A stretch of DNA of 64,000 bases from an uncultured Lachnospiraceae bacterium. Its GTDB lineage: Bacteria; Bacillota; Clostridia; Lachnospirales; Lachnospiraceae. Below are positions 31,074 to 39,900 of the stretch, piece after piece. Positions within the stretch are counted from its first letter, which is position 1. Every line of letters begins with the position of its first letter. A program made the translations under genes and the position numbers. The stretch covers positions 187,880 through 251,879 of the forward strand of contig CAJTPS010000002.1 of the NCBI GenBank assembly GCA_910578555.1, read 5' to 3'. The notes beneath the pieces were generated by a model, which saw nothing but the letters and a program-made list of their open reading frames with translations, did no database searches and was not told where the DNA came from.

Positions 31074-31424
31074 ATGGAACAGGAAAATAAGGAAAGAGTA
31101 ATCACAAATGAGGATGCAACACAGGGTAGCGCAGAGAAAGAAATTGTGGGGGAAATTAAGAAAGCAGATAATGCAGAACAAAATTTTGCAACCGAGGTAT
31201 TTCGCGAGTTTAAAATTCATACAAGGTTTGCAATTTGCGCTATGGCGGCGGTTCTTGCACTTGGGGCAATCCTTTATTACAAGAATGACGCAGACTGGCG
31301 AGAACTTTTTAATTCCTACGATTTCATTTCGCAGGATGGCGAAGGAATCAACAACGTAAACAGCGGAGAGCAAGGAGACTTATTGAATGGGGCAGAGAGT
31401 GAAGCTGAAGAAGAACAGGAGTAG
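31074..31424 (+). CDS. Single-pass membrane protein
   Basis: 116 residues: acidic N-terminus, one membrane helix (FAICAMAAVLALGAILYY, about residues 53-70), acidic C-terminal tail. AGGAGG precedes the ATG. Function unknown; early phage membrane proteins often act in superinfection exclusion, but nothing here proves it. Confidence 0.65.
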   Translation: MEQENKERVITNEDATQGSAEKEIVGEIKKADNAEQNFATEVFREFKIHTRFAICAMAAVLALGAILYYKNDADWRELFNSYDFISQDGEGINNVNSGEQGDLLNGAESEAEEEQE

Positions 31425-31524
31425 CGTTAAGGGATATGCGGTTAAAGTCAGCAATAACAGCAACAAGAAAGGAAATCAGACGAATCAATCAAGCAGAAGG
31501 AAGAAAAGAAAGAAGAAAAATTGA
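31387..31524 (+). CDS. Very basic 45-residue protein
   Basis: MGQRVKLKKNRSSVKGYAVK, ending in a Lys/Arg run (RRKKRKKK). ATG 31387 has AAGGAG 9 nt upstream and lies inside the end of the previous gene in another frame. Likely nucleic-acid binding if made. Confidence 0.5.
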   Translation: MGQRVKLKKNRSSVKGYAVKVSNNSNKKGNQTNQSSRRKKRKKKN

Positions 31525-31563
31525 AGTAATTTCTTCCTAATTAAAAGGGGATGCAGAAAGAAG

Positions 31564-31761
31564 GTGATTATTATATCTGGATTAGAAATTGAGGAATTAT
31601 CAAGAAGAATGGCGGCAATGACAGACGAAGATCAAATCATAGCCGCAAGGAATATCAAAGACGAGATTCTTTTTAAAGAGATTGAACGAAGGTCTATAAC
31701 AAGGCGTTCAATAATTGAAATAATGGAAAATTCACTGAAATTACAGGACAAAGGGAGGTAA
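31564..31761 (+). CDS. Small helical hypothetical protein
   Basis: 65 residues, charged helices (LEIEELSRRMAAMTDEDQII). GTG 31564 directly follows AAGAAGG, which is too close, so the true start may be a nearby rare codon. Organised with the following three small genes. Confidence 0.5.
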   Translation: MIIISGLEIEELSRRMAAMTDEDQIIAARNIKDEILFKEIERRSITRRSIIEIMENSLKLQDKGR

Positions 31762-31767
31762 TTTTTT

Positions 31768-31875
31768 ATGTACGTTAATCCATTTTGGTTCGGGTTTGGA
31801 TGCGGTGTTGTGGCTACGATTATTTCTATCATTGTAGTGGCAATCATATACAGCATGAAAGGCGGTAAGAAATGA
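31768..31875 (+). CDS. 35-residue membrane peptide
   Basis: MYVNPFWFGFGCGVVATIIS and a further hydrophobic stretch with a basic end (MKGGKK); one membrane helix. GGGAGG precedes the ATG. Overlaps the next gene (ATGA). Such peptides are frequent in Firmicutes phage early regions. Confidence 0.7.
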   Translation: MYVNPFWFGFGCGVVATIISIIVVAIIYSMKGGKK

Positions 31876-32051
31876 AGCAACCAAAGAAGCTGACAAGGCA
31901 GTTGAAAGAAGCAGTTACGGTATATGGTCTTAATGCGGATAACTGGATGTTGCTGAAGGACGGAGACACCTACGTGAAAATCATACATAAGGCGAGCGGG
32001 AAAACGAGAATTATTGACAAATTTGTAAGAATGAAGAAAGGATCGAGATGA
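31872..32051 (+). CDS. DUF6906-like small phage protein
   Basis: 59 residues with the phrase KQPKKLTRQLKEAVTVYGLN followed by NWMLLKDGDTYVKIIHKASG, which I recall as a widespread small phage family of unknown function. ATGA overlap on both sides. Confidence 0.65.
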   Translation: MKQPKKLTRQLKEAVTVYGLNADNWMLLKDGDTYVKIIHKASGKTRIIDKFVRMKKGSR

Positions 32052-32200
32052 AACAAGAAATCGCAGAAAAGCATATGAGAAATCAGAACAAAAGAAAAAA
32101 ACTAATAGGGTATGGATTTATTAAGAACGGAAAAACAACCATATTTTACATGAATAATAAAATCCCCACACAGACCGCAAATCCAAGTGGGGATAAATAG
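32048..32200 (+). CDS. Small basic hypothetical protein
   Basis: 50 residues (MKQEIAEKHMRNQNKRKKLI). ATG overlaps the previous stop. Its end contains an 8-bp inverted repeat (ATCCCCAC/GTGGGGAT), and further hairpins (AATAGCC/GGCTATT and CCGGA/TCCGG) fill the 77-nt gap to the next gene, probably a terminator or leader. Confidence 0.5.
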   Translation: MKQEIAEKHMRNQNKRKKLIGYGFIKNGKTTIFYMNNKIPTQTANPSGDK

Positions 32201-32277
32201 CCGGACAAGGCTATTGCTATGCCTAATTATATGCGGTTATCCGGGGAATGTCAAGAAAAAGAAAAGGAGATTTTATC

Positions 32278-32625
32278 ATGGGATATGAAAGCAGAGTTTA
32301 TATAGTAAAGAAAAGCAATTCAAGTGATTTTGCACAAGAAATAGCTAAATTTAATTGCTGTAAAATGCAAGAAGGTTGGACTGATCTTTTTGACAAGCAG
32401 TTTAACGGAGAACTTTATGCTGACGATGGAAATACCTTGATTAAAAAGGATAGATACGGAAAAGAACTAAAATATACCGATTTCCCTACCATCATCGCAT
32501 GGCTTGAAAAAGAAGTTGAAAAGGACGATTACCGCAGATTGAAACCGTTGCTGTCGCTCTTGAAAGGATTTGATTTGTCACAGTGGACAGATGGGGAAAT
32601 GCAGATAGTCCATTATGGATATTAG
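32278..32625 (+). CDS. Hypothetical phage protein
   Basis: 115 residues (MGYESRVYIVKKSNSSDFAQ...). AAAAGGAG lies 8-9 nt before ATG 32278. Pattern of a small alpha-beta fold (TIIAWLEKEVEKDD, MQIVHYGY). Common in phage early clusters; role unknown. Confidence 0.6.
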   Translation: MGYESRVYIVKKSNSSDFAQEIAKFNCCKMQEGWTDLFDKQFNGELYADDGNTLIKKDRYGKELKYTDFPTIIAWLEKEVEKDDYRRLKPLLSLLKGFDLSQWTDGEMQIVHYGY

Positions 32626-32641
32626 AAAAGGAGAAAAACCA

Positions 32642-33283
32642 ATGAGCAGAGAACAGGAAAACAACAAAGTAACATTAAGTGGCGAACTTGTAAGCAATTT
32701 TGAGTTCATCCATGAAGTCTACGGTGAGGGATTTTATACCGCTATGCTTGAAAGTGAGAGATTGAGTGGCACAAAAGACGCTATCCCGATTATGGTATCG
32801 GAAAGAATTGTAGACGTGGAAGCGGACTGGATAGGGCGGTTTGTTAAAGTATCAGGTCAGTTCCGTTCTTATAACAAAAACGAAAACGGGAGAATGCATC
32901 TTGAACTGTCGGTTTTTGTGAGAGAATTTGAGGAAACAGAATTTGAACATGGAGAACCGGGTAGCGGAAATGATGAAAACCGCATTTCCCTTGATGGCTA
33001 CATCTGCAAACCGCCAATTTACCGAAAAACTCCACTTGGAAGGGAAATTGCAGACATTCTTCTTGCGGTAAACCGTATATACGGAAAATCAGACTACATA
33101 CCATGTATCGCATGGGGCAGAAATGCGAGATTTGTAAGCGGGTTGGAAGTCGGCACAAGGTTGCAGATTGAGGGTAGAATTCAGAGCAGGGAATATCAGA
33201 AACGGATTTCTGATGATGAATTTGAAACACGGACGGTGTATGAGGTCAGTGTAAGCAGATTGGAGGTTGCAGAAAATGAATAG
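32642..33283 (+). CDS. Single-stranded-DNA-binding-like protein, two OB folds
   Basis: 213 residues. Two OB-type segments: KVTLSGELVSNFEFIHEVYG (about residue 9) and RISLDGYICKPPIYRKTPLG (about 117), the second with the IPCIAWGRNARFVSGL sequence of SSB/PriB-like folds. AAAGGAG precedes the ATG. It overlaps the Spo0A-like gene. A second, classical SSB is encoded at 50.8 kb. Confidence 0.75.
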   Translation: MSREQENNKVTLSGELVSNFEFIHEVYGEGFYTAMLESERLSGTKDAIPIMVSERIVDVEADWIGRFVKVSGQFRSYNKNENGRMHLELSVFVREFEETEFEHGEPGSGNDENRISLDGYICKPPIYRKTPLGREIADILLAVNRIYGKSDYIPCIAWGRNARFVSGLEVGTRLQIEGRIQSREYQKRISDDEFETRTVYEVSVSRLEVAENE

Positions 33284-33737
33284 AACGAAGATTGAAGATG
33301 CATTACTTGCAATGGGCGTTCCGGCAGGAATTTTAGGGTTTAATTACATTGCAGATGCAATAGAGATTTTTGAAGAAAAAGGAATGAATATCAGCATTAC
33401 GAAGGAATTATATCCGGCGATTGCGAAGAAAAACAACACAACACCATCAAGAACAGAAAGGGCAATCAGACACGCATTTGAGCGTGTTAGAAGTTACAGA
33501 GGAAACCCAGATGTTATCAATCATTATATAGGCATGGATAATTGTGAAAATTCAAGTTCGCTCAAAACACTTTATATAAGGATTAAGCAGGAGTGTAGAG
33601 AAACAGAGAAGAAAGAGCGTGATGAAGAAATCGCAAAGCAGGAAAACGAAACTCCTATAACCGCATTGGAAATCAGAGAAATTATCCGGCAGGAATTAAG
33701 AATGTTTCTCAATGAATTAAATGTGGTGCAGTCATGA
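33276..33737 (+). CDS. Spo0A C-terminal-domain-like DNA-binding protein
   Basis: 153 residues. Residues 1-95 match the Spo0A effector domain: LLAMGVPAGILGFNYIADAI, ITKELYPAIAKKNNTTPSRT, ERAIRHAFERV. There is no receiver domain, so DNA binding would be constitutive. GGAGG lies 9 nt before ATG 33276. Translationally coupled to a sigma factor, suggesting control of host sporulation or use of sporulation promoters (inference). Confidence 0.82.
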   Translation: MNRTKIEDALLAMGVPAGILGFNYIADAIEIFEEKGMNISITKELYPAIAKKNNTTPSRTERAIRHAFERVRSYRGNPDVINHYIGMDNCENSSSLKTLYIRIKQECRETEKKERDEEIAKQENETPITALEIREIIRQELRMFLNELNVVQS

Positions 33738-34312
33738 ATCTACCAAAACCAACACTTGACCGCGAAACCGCAATGAAATTATGGATAGAGGAGCGTTCCG
33801 ACTACGCCAAAGAACAGGTTGTTTTGAATAATATTGGTCTTGTTTCATTTTCCTTAAAATCCCTAAGTAAAAATGTGTTCGATGAAGATTTATATGCCAC
33901 AGGACTTGCCGGTCTTTGCAAAGCGATAAATGAGTTTGATGAAAATAAAGGTGCAAAATTTACTACTTATGCGGTTTGGGTTATACGAGGAGAAATATCA
34001 CATTCGCTTAGAAAGAAGCGTATTATTCCAAAATTCTCTCTTGACGAACCATACGATTTAGAAAATGGGGATTCAGTTGATTTTTCAGAAATGATTGCAG
34101 ATAGCAAGAGTTTTGAGGAAGAAGTTATTGTGGACATTCAAATGAAGCAGATGTTTTCAAAACTTAGCGATAGAGAGAAGAAAATCATCTCTCTAAGCAT
34201 GGATGGAAAGACACAAGGAGAAATTGCGGATATATGCGGAACTTCGCAACCTTATGTTTCAAGAATTATAAAATCAATTCACAAGAAATGGAGGAAACAG
34301 AATGGACTATAA
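33734..34312 (+). CDS. Sigma-70 family factor, sporulation/SigB-like
   Basis: 192 residues. Region 2: FDEDLYATGLAGLCKAINEF and KFTTYAVWVIRGEISHSL; region 4: LSDREKKIISLSMDGKTQGE, CGTSQPYVSRIIKSI. The order is of group-3 sigma factors. ATG overlaps the Spo0A-like stop by 4 nt. It may redirect host RNA polymerase to phage or sporulation promoters. Confidence 0.88.
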   Translation: MNLPKPTLDRETAMKLWIEERSDYAKEQVVLNNIGLVSFSLKSLSKNVFDEDLYATGLAGLCKAINEFDENKGAKFTTYAVWVIRGEISHSLRKKRIIPKFSLDEPYDLENGDSVDFSEMIADSKSFEEEVIVDIQMKQMFSKLSDREKKIISLSMDGKTQGEIADICGTSQPYVSRIIKSIHKKWRKQNGL

Positions 34313-34577
34313 AATCAAATCCACCTATCCAGTAACCCAAACCCACGAATTTTCCGTAGACTGGAACGGTTTCAATTTCCTTATCATCTACGGACACCAC
34401 ATCAACGGCTGGTTTATCGCCATTCCAAATTGGAATAAATGCACCGAGGCTGGAGAACCGGCAGATGTTGCATATAACGCTACAAAGATAGCGCAGACAC
34501 ATATACACGACATTGCGCCTATGTATCTTGCACAGGCGATTAAGGAACATTGGGAGGGGTTAAATGAAGAACCTTAA
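34302..34577 (+). CDS. DUF6618-like phage protein
   Basis: 91 residues (THEFSVDWNGFNFLIIYGHH, GWFIAIPNWNKCTEAGEPAD). Overlaps the sigma gene by 11 nt and the next gene by 14 nt. Family recalled from pattern; function unknown. Confidence 0.6.
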   Translation: MDYKIKSTYPVTQTHEFSVDWNGFNFLIIYGHHINGWFIAIPNWNKCTEAGEPADVAYNATKIAQTHIHDIAPMYLAQAIKEHWEGLNEEP

Positions 34578-34950
34578 ACAGCTTTACAAAGAATTGGAAG
34601 AAAGAAAAGATTTTATCGTTGACCTAAAAGGATTTGACGGTGGCAGAGGATATTTTGTCAGTGGTTCATGCAAAGGAATGACTGTTATATGGAGTTACGG
34701 CGGCGGTTGGGAGCATATAAGCATAGACGGAAAGAAGCGTATGCCAACATGGGAGGAAATGTGCCGGTTAAAAGATATGTTCTTTAACGAAGATGAATGT
34801 TGTGTACAGTACCACCCACCAAAGAGCGAGTACGTGAATAACATTCCGTACTGTCTGCATATATGGAAACCGATTGAGCAGTATAGCGGAAAGTTGCCTA
34901 TGCCGCCGAGTGTGTTTGTCGGCATGAAAGGAGTGAAGTTAGATGGATAA
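34564..34950 (+). CDS. DUF7694-like phage protein
   Basis: 128 residues. The segments GRGYFVSGSCKGMTVIWSYG and GWEHISIDGKKRMPTWEEMC, then CLHIWKP, fit a conserved phage family whose function is unknown. GGGAGG precedes the ATG. Confidence 0.7.
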   Translation: MKNLKQLYKELEERKDFIVDLKGFDGGRGYFVSGSCKGMTVIWSYGGGWEHISIDGKKRMPTWEEMCRLKDMFFNEDECCVQYHPPKSEYVNNIPYCLHIWKPIEQYSGKLPMPPSVFVGMKGVKLDG

Positions 34951-35089
34951 CTGTTGCGGAAACTGCAAGCATCATAAACCTATGGCGCAAGATGAATTTA
35001 TGTGCGACAACGAAAACAGCGAGGGATACGGATTATCAACAGCTTATGATGACTGCTGTGATGAATTTGAAGAAAGAGAGGGAAAATGA
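34943..35089 (+). CDS. Cysteine-rich microprotein
   Basis: 48 residues: MDNCCGNCKHHKPMAQDEFM, later CDNENS and DDCCDEFEE. CxxC and CC pairs suggest metal binding. Coupled to the previous gene (8-nt overlap). Confidence 0.6.
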   Translation: MDNCCGNCKHHKPMAQDEFMCDNENSEGYGLSTAYDDCCDEFEEREGK

Positions 35090-35452
35090 TTGCAAAGCAA
35101 GGTTATAAATTTTTCTGAAATAAAGAAGAAGGAAAGTCAAATCAATATTGGATTGCCGATAAACAATTCTTTTGAAGATGTGGAAGATGTGATTGATGCG
35201 TTTTCAAATTACGCAAACAGAGGTTGGGTTGTCAGAATTGTCGACAGTATAGGAGAAGAAGAATACGAAGATACGGAAGAAAACGAGAAAATAACAGTTG
35301 CAAGATTTAACTTTATCGCAAACTTGGGAGTTGTTTATATTTGCAATCATAAAGGAAAGATTGTAAATTGCGTTGCGGTAGAGCTTGAAAAAGAAAGCAG
35401 TGGAACTTACAAGGGGAGCGTAAAGGAGGTCAACAATGCAAGCAAAAATTAA
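35090..35452 (+). CDS. Hypothetical protein
   Basis: 120 residues from TTG 35090, directly after the previous stop, with GAGAGGG upstream. Alpha-beta pattern (FEDVEDVIDAFSNYANRGWV, ARFNFIANLGVVYIC). Overlaps the SbcC-like gene. No family recognised. Confidence 0.6.
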   Translation: MQSKVINFSEIKKKESQINIGLPINNSFEDVEDVIDAFSNYANRGWVVRIVDSIGEEEYEDTEENEKITVARFNFIANLGVVYICNHKGKIVNCVAVELEKESSGTYKGSVKEVNNASKN

Positions 35453-37397
35453 ATCTCTCCACTTGGAGAATTTCGGAAAACATAGTGAAGCGATCGGTGG
35501 TAAACCGCTTGATATTCAGTTAGGGCAGAGAACCATAATCAGCGGTTGCAACAAAACAGGCAAGTCAACCATCAAGCGTTCCGTTCAGTACATATTTGGT
35601 TGCAAAGACGAAAACGGAAAGGAAATCACTGGAATACGCCCGCATGATGAAGACGGCACTGACATTGATGGGCTGACAACCGTTGCGGAAATGACAGTAT
35701 CGGTTGACGGCGCAGAAAACACGCTGAAAAAGACCTGCTTCCAAAAGAAGAACAGACAGGGCGAGTACACAGGAGAGGACAACACGCAGTATTTTATTGA
35801 CGGGGTGCGGAAAAACACAAGGAAATCCTATGACGAATTTGTGCAGACCATTCTCCCAGACCCTGTTTGCATGAGTGCACAGGAATTTTTCAAGCAGGAC
35901 ACGGCAGGGAGAAGAAATCTGCTTGAATCCACGTTTTTCAGCCGCACGATAGATGAAATCATAGACCAAAATCCAGAGTTTGAGGAACTTCGGGGGAAAC
36001 TTAGGGCAAATTCTGTTTCGGATTTAAAATCTACCTGCAATGAGAAAATTAACGGAAAAGGACGTGGCGCAAATCATGTTGACGGTCTGAACGACAAGCT
36101 GACAAAGCTGAATCATCAGATTGAGTTTGAGCTGTCAAAAAAAGTTGATATTGATGTTGCTGGACTAGAAGCACAGAAAAAAGCCCTGAATGAGCAGATT
36201 GCGGACAACAAGGCAAAGCAGGAGGATATTTCAAAGGAATTTGAGGAACAGCAAAGGGTAAGCGATGGCATAATAGAAATGAAATTCGAGTTGAACGACT
36301 TGCAGAGAAAGGCGAACGAGGAAAATAATCGTAAAAGGCGAGAATTTGAAGAAGAAATTTCCTCTGCTGATATGTCGGCACAACAGCACAGCAAGACAAT
36401 CATTCTTGCCAATGACAAAATCACAAGCAAGAAAAGGGATTTGTCAGACTATGAGAAGTATATCGCAGAATGTAGGGATATGTGGAATGAAGCAAACGCC
36501 ATTGAATTTGACGAAAATAGCCTTGTCTGTCCTATGTGTGGTCAAGAGTTGCCAGAGGATAAAAAAGGGCAAGAACGGAGCAAATTTGAGAAATGTAAAG
36601 ACAAAAAATTGGCTGATATTTCAGACAAGGGTAACGGTTGGAAACAGAAGATAAAAGAAACAAAAGCAGAGATTGAACAGTTGGAGAAATCTGTTGAAAT
36701 TGCCACAAAGCAAAAGGAAATGGCTGAAAAACGGTCGGAAGAACTTGAAGAAAAGCTTGACAAACTTCCTCAATCAATCGACATTTCCGACCGCCCCGAA
36801 GTGCAGGAAATCCAAAGGCAAATTGCCGAGAAAGAAGCTGCCATGAACAAAGGAAACAGCGCGGAGGAAATCAGGAGGCGATTGAAAGATGAAGAAAACG
36901 AATTGAGAAACAAGGTTTATGTAATTGATTGCGAATTAGTAGGGCATAGAAAAAATGTAGAGATTGAAAAAACTGTGGAGGAATTAAAGACCAAACAGCG
37001 AAATGCGTCACAGGAAATTGCAAATGTCGAGAGGGAAATTGACCTGTTAAAACAGTTTGACCGAAAGAAAGCAGAGCTTATTGAAAATGACGTGAATAGT
37101 AATTTTGAATATATCAAGGTTAAAATGACGGAATCGCAGGTCAATGGGGATTTGAAAGATGTCTGCCAGATTATGGTTGACGGCGAAAGCTACGACAGAA
37201 ATTTGAACCACGGAGCAAGGATTTTAGCGGAAATTGACATTTGCAGGGCGTTCCAAAAGGCAAATAATGTGTGCTTGCCGATTATCGTTGACGACTGTGA
37301 GAGCCTAGATGATTGGAGAGTGCCGAACATTGAAAACCAGTTGATTATCATTAAGTGGTCAGATGATAAGGAATTGAAGATTGAATCGGAGGGATAG
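35436..37397 (+). CDS. SbcC/Rad50-like ATPase
   Basis: 653 residues. Walker A SGCNKTGKST at about residue 39, Q-loop region SAQEFF, long coiled coils with a zinc hook CPMCGQEL near residue 365, a weak ABC signature (NHGARILAEIDI) and Walker B LPIIVDDCESLDD near the end. Rad50-like proteins tether and process DNA ends with a nuclease partner; none is adjacent. Part of the recombination block with RecT. Confidence 0.85.
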   Translation: MQAKIKSLHLENFGKHSEAIGGKPLDIQLGQRTIISGCNKTGKSTIKRSVQYIFGCKDENGKEITGIRPHDEDGTDIDGLTTVAEMTVSVDGAENTLKKTCFQKKNRQGEYTGEDNTQYFIDGVRKNTRKSYDEFVQTILPDPVCMSAQEFFKQDTAGRRNLLESTFFSRTIDEIIDQNPEFEELRGKLRANSVSDLKSTCNEKINGKGRGANHVDGLNDKLTKLNHQIEFELSKKVDIDVAGLEAQKKALNEQIADNKAKQEDISKEFEEQQRVSDGIIEMKFELNDLQRKANEENNRKRREFEEEISSADMSAQQHSKTIILANDKITSKKRDLSDYEKYIAECRDMWNEANAIEFDENSLVCPMCGQELPEDKKGQERSKFEKCKDKKLADISDKGNGWKQKIKETKAEIEQLEKSVEIATKQKEMAEKRSEELEEKLDKLPQSIDISDRPEVQEIQRQIAEKEAAMNKGNSAEEIRRRLKDEENELRNKVYVIDCELVGHRKNVEIEKTVEELKTKQRNASQEIANVEREIDLLKQFDRKKAELIENDVNSNFEYIKVKMTESQVNGDLKDVCQIMVDGESYDRNLNHGARILAEIDICRAFQKANNVCLPIIVDDCESLDDWRVPNIENQLIIIKWSDDKELKIESEG

Positions 37398-37400
37398 GAA

Positions 37401-37622
37401 ATGCCAACAGAGGATTGCAAAACGAAACAGTTAGAAGCAGAGAATGAAAAGCTCAAAAAGGAATTGTCTGAAATAAAGGAGAAAGAGTACAAAAAATCAG
37501 TTGAAAACAGCAGATTGGAGTGTAAGATTTCCAGCTTGGAAAGAGAAAAGGATAGGTTATTAGAGATAATCGAAAATCTTTCCAAAGGATTTGCAAATAT
37601 GGAGAGTGCAACAAAAAAGTAA
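37401..37622 (+). CDS. Small coiled-coil protein
   Basis: 73 residues, heptad-rich almost throughout (QLEAENEKLKKELSEIKEKE). ATG 3 nt after the SbcC-like stop, with GGAGGG upstream. Could pair with the ATPase; unproven. Confidence 0.6.
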   Translation: MPTEDCKTKQLEAENEKLKKELSEIKEKEYKKSVENSRLECKISSLEREKDRLLEIIENLSKGFANMESATKK

Positions 37623-37636
37623 ATGGAGGTTCAACC

Positions 37637-37930
37637 ACGAAGAAACGACTTTTAACTGTGGCACTGGCGGTTGTGATGGAGGTTTGCTTGGTTGGGTGCG
37701 GCACTACATATCAAGAAGCGACGGGGCAGACAGAAAGCAATGCAAGCGGTGATTTCGGAAATGGGTATTTTACGGTCATTACAAAATGGGGAAATGGATA
37801 TTACATTGTTTATGCGAATGATACAAAAGTTAAGTATTTAGTAATGGAAAGAACGCAATATTTGTCTGGCATTACCCCACTCTACAACGCAGACGGAACA
37901 TTGCAGATTTATGAAGAAAGAGAGGGTTGA
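37637..37930 (+). CDS. Lipoprotein with probable ACG start
   Basis: 97 residues when started at ACG 37637, which has GGAGG (37625-37629) 7 nt upstream and gives a perfect lipoprotein signal (T/M-KKRLLTVALAVVMEVCLVGC). The only listed alternative, GTG 37658, has no ribosome site and removes the basic n-region. The mature part is small and beta-rich (GYFTVITKWGNGYYIVYAND). Function unknown. Confidence 0.65.
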   Translation, partial: TKKRLLTVALAVVMEVCLVGCGTTYQEATGQTESNASGDFGNGYFTVITKWGNGYYIVYANDTKVKYLVMERTQYLSGITPLYNADGTLQIYEEREG

Positions 37931-37933
37931 GAA

Positions 37934-38314
37934 ATGGAAATGATAATAATTTTATTAGCCATGATATTCTGCCACATTGTAGATGATTACTATTTGCAAG
38001 GATGGCTTGCGTCCGCAAAACAGAAATCATGGTGGGAGAAAAATGCGCCCGAAAAACTGTACAGGAACGATTACATGATGGCGTTGCTTATGCATTCGTT
38101 TAGCTGGTCTTTTATGACTATGCTTCCAATAATTTTATATTATTTTCTTAACGGTAGCATTGAAACAAAAGTATGGATTGCCATTCCTTATCTTTGGAAT
38201 ATGGCTATTCATAGCGTTGTAGACGATTTGAAAGCTAACAAAAAGCAGATAAACCTCATACAAGACCAATGTATTCATTTGGTACAGATTTGGCAACGTG
38301 GGCGGCGTTTGTGA
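37934..38314 (+). CDS. DUF3307-like membrane protein
   Basis: 126 residues with three to four hydrophobic helices, an N-terminal HIVDDYYLQGWLASAKQKSW and the closing motif DQCIHLVQIWQ, as in DUF3307 proteins of phages and bacteria. Start 4 nt after the lipoprotein stop. Function unknown. Confidence 0.75.
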   Translation: MEMIIILLAMIFCHIVDDYYLQGWLASAKQKSWWEKNAPEKLYRNDYMMALLMHSFSWSFMTMLPIILYYFLNGSIETKVWIAIPYLWNMAIHSVVDDLKANKKQINLIQDQCIHLVQIWQRGRRL

Positions 38315-38382
38315 TTTTGCATTAAATATCAACCCCCCATACACCTTATGGCATGGGTTGAGGGCGAAAGGAGAATGAGGAT

Positions 38383-38517
38383 ATGAAATGGAAATTATTC
38401 TGTACGGTAACAATGAAAACCTACTATGTGGAAGAAAAGAGTATATGTTTGGCGAGGAAGAAACTTGCTATAGAGCTTGGAGTTCCATTGTCTTGCATTG
38501 AAGTTTTTGCAGATTAA
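38383..38517 (+). CDS. Small hypothetical protein
   Basis: 44 residues (MKWKLFCTVTMKTYYVEEKS...). GAAAGGAG lies upstream. No family recognised. Confidence 0.5.
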   Translation: MKWKLFCTVTMKTYYVEEKSICLARKKLAIELGVPLSCIEVFAD

Positions 38518-38552
38518 AAATATATCAAATAAAAGAAAGCGAGGAATAAACC

Positions 38553-38789
38553 ATGCCAGTAAAAACAAAGAATGAATTGCTTGAAGAAATCGAGCAGAAG
38601 AATGAGGAAATCGAGGTACTCAAAACGGATATTGAGAAACTTGAAAAGTACAGAAAGTATGATGAAATGGCAGACGAGGTTAAGGCTATCAATGACAGTT
38701 TTGTCCGCAGCGGCTTCACAGAACAGCAGGCATTTGAACTAACAAGAGGCGCGGTAACAGCGGCGGCAGGCGAACCAACATTATTTTAA
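38553..38789 (+). CDS. Coiled-coil protein upstream of RecT
   Basis: 78 residues: heptads (LLEEIEQKNEEIEVLKTDIE) then a conserved-looking tail (GFTEQQAFELTRGAVTAAAG). Found next to recombinases in several phages by my recollection; function unknown. Confidence 0.6.
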   Translation: MPVKTKNELLEEIEQKNEEIEVLKTDIEKLEKYRKYDEMADEVKAINDSFVRSGFTEQQAFELTRGAVTAAAGEPTLF

Positions 38790-38809
38790 TTTTAAGGAGG
38801 ATATGAAAC

Positions 38810-39886
38810 ATGGCAGAAACAAAGAAAAATGAGGTAATAAAAAAAGAATTTACAACAGCATTAAGCCAGTGGTCTAACGAGATTACAGGGCTTATTGCAA
38901 GAGATTATGAGGTTTGCGGAGTGAAGTTTGATGATTACTCCAAACAGTGTGCGTTAGAGGCAATGACGGCGATTTTCAACCTTGTAAAAAACAGCCCGAA
39001 GTTAAAGGATATGAACAGCCTTGATACAAGCAATTTGAGGGGGATTGTAGAACGCTGCGCAAGTCTTAAACTGAACGCAAACGCATATCCGAGAGAATGC
39101 TATTTTCAATTAAGAAACGTAAAAGTCGGTGATAGTTGGCAACAGATTGTCGAAATGGGAATTGAGGGAGCAGGATATGATTCTCTGCTTGCCAATTATG
39201 GCAAAGACGTTGACAGAGTTTATCCGTACTGGGTGGTAAAAGAGGGAGATACATACATTCCGCCAAAGCATAGAGGTCTTGAAGTGACACCGCCTGAATG
39301 GGAAGAAAAAGGACTGTCTGAACGTGCAGTAAAGGTTGTATATCCCGTTAAACTGACAGACGGAACAGTTACATACCTCACCGCTGAAAGAGAGGGTGTA
39401 AGGGTTAATCTTCTGGCACACGTCAAGCAGAATATGATGAATGAGACATTTGGAATTTGCGCTGACCGCTATAAAGCTACGGAAAAGCAACAAGTGGAAA
39501 TTAAAGAAAAGAAAGAGGAAGTGTTGAACGCTTTAAGAGAATGCGAAACAGTAGATGATATGCTGAAATGCGAAATTGCAAGGAAATTTATCAGCGGAGC
39601 GTGGCTTGATACTCCTGAAAGCATGATACAGAGAAAGATGTGTAACAATGCCACAAGGAAGTTCCCAAAGAATTACGACCCTATGGCAAGACAGGCACAG
39701 CTTGAAATGGACGAGGTTTATCAGGAAGTACAGGAAGAAATCGAAGCCAACGCAAATCAAATTTCATTCGAGTCAATCGAAGAAAAGCCAGCACCGCCGA
39801 CCATGCCAAAGGCACAGGCGAAAGAGAAAGAGCCTGTCAAAGTTGAGGAAGAACAGGAAGCGGAAGAACAGAAAGCGCCGTTTTAA
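38810..39886 (+). CDS. RecT-like single-strand annealing protein
   Basis: 358 residues. Core pattern LKDMNSLDTSNLRGIVERCA, SLKLNANAYPRECYFQLRNV and a later NNATRKFPKNYDP match RecT/Redbeta-type recombinases. It carries a long acidic Pro/Glu-rich C-terminal tail. Together with the SbcC-like ATPase and SSBs it forms the phage recombination system. AAGGAGG precedes the ATG. Confidence 0.82.
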   Translation: MAETKKNEVIKKEFTTALSQWSNEITGLIARDYEVCGVKFDDYSKQCALEAMTAIFNLVKNSPKLKDMNSLDTSNLRGIVERCASLKLNANAYPRECYFQLRNVKVGDSWQQIVEMGIEGAGYDSLLANYGKDVDRVYPYWVVKEGDTYIPPKHRGLEVTPPEWEEKGLSERAVKVVYPVKLTDGTVTYLTAEREGVRVNLLAHVKQNMMNETFGICADRYKATEKQQVEIKEKKEEVLNALRECETVDDMLKCEIARKFISGAWLDTPESMIQRKMCNNATRKFPKNYDPMARQAQLEMDEVYQEVQEEIEANANQISFESIEEKPAPPTMPKAQAKEKEPVKVEEEQEAEEQKAPF

Positions 39887-39900
39887 GGAGGAATGAAATT

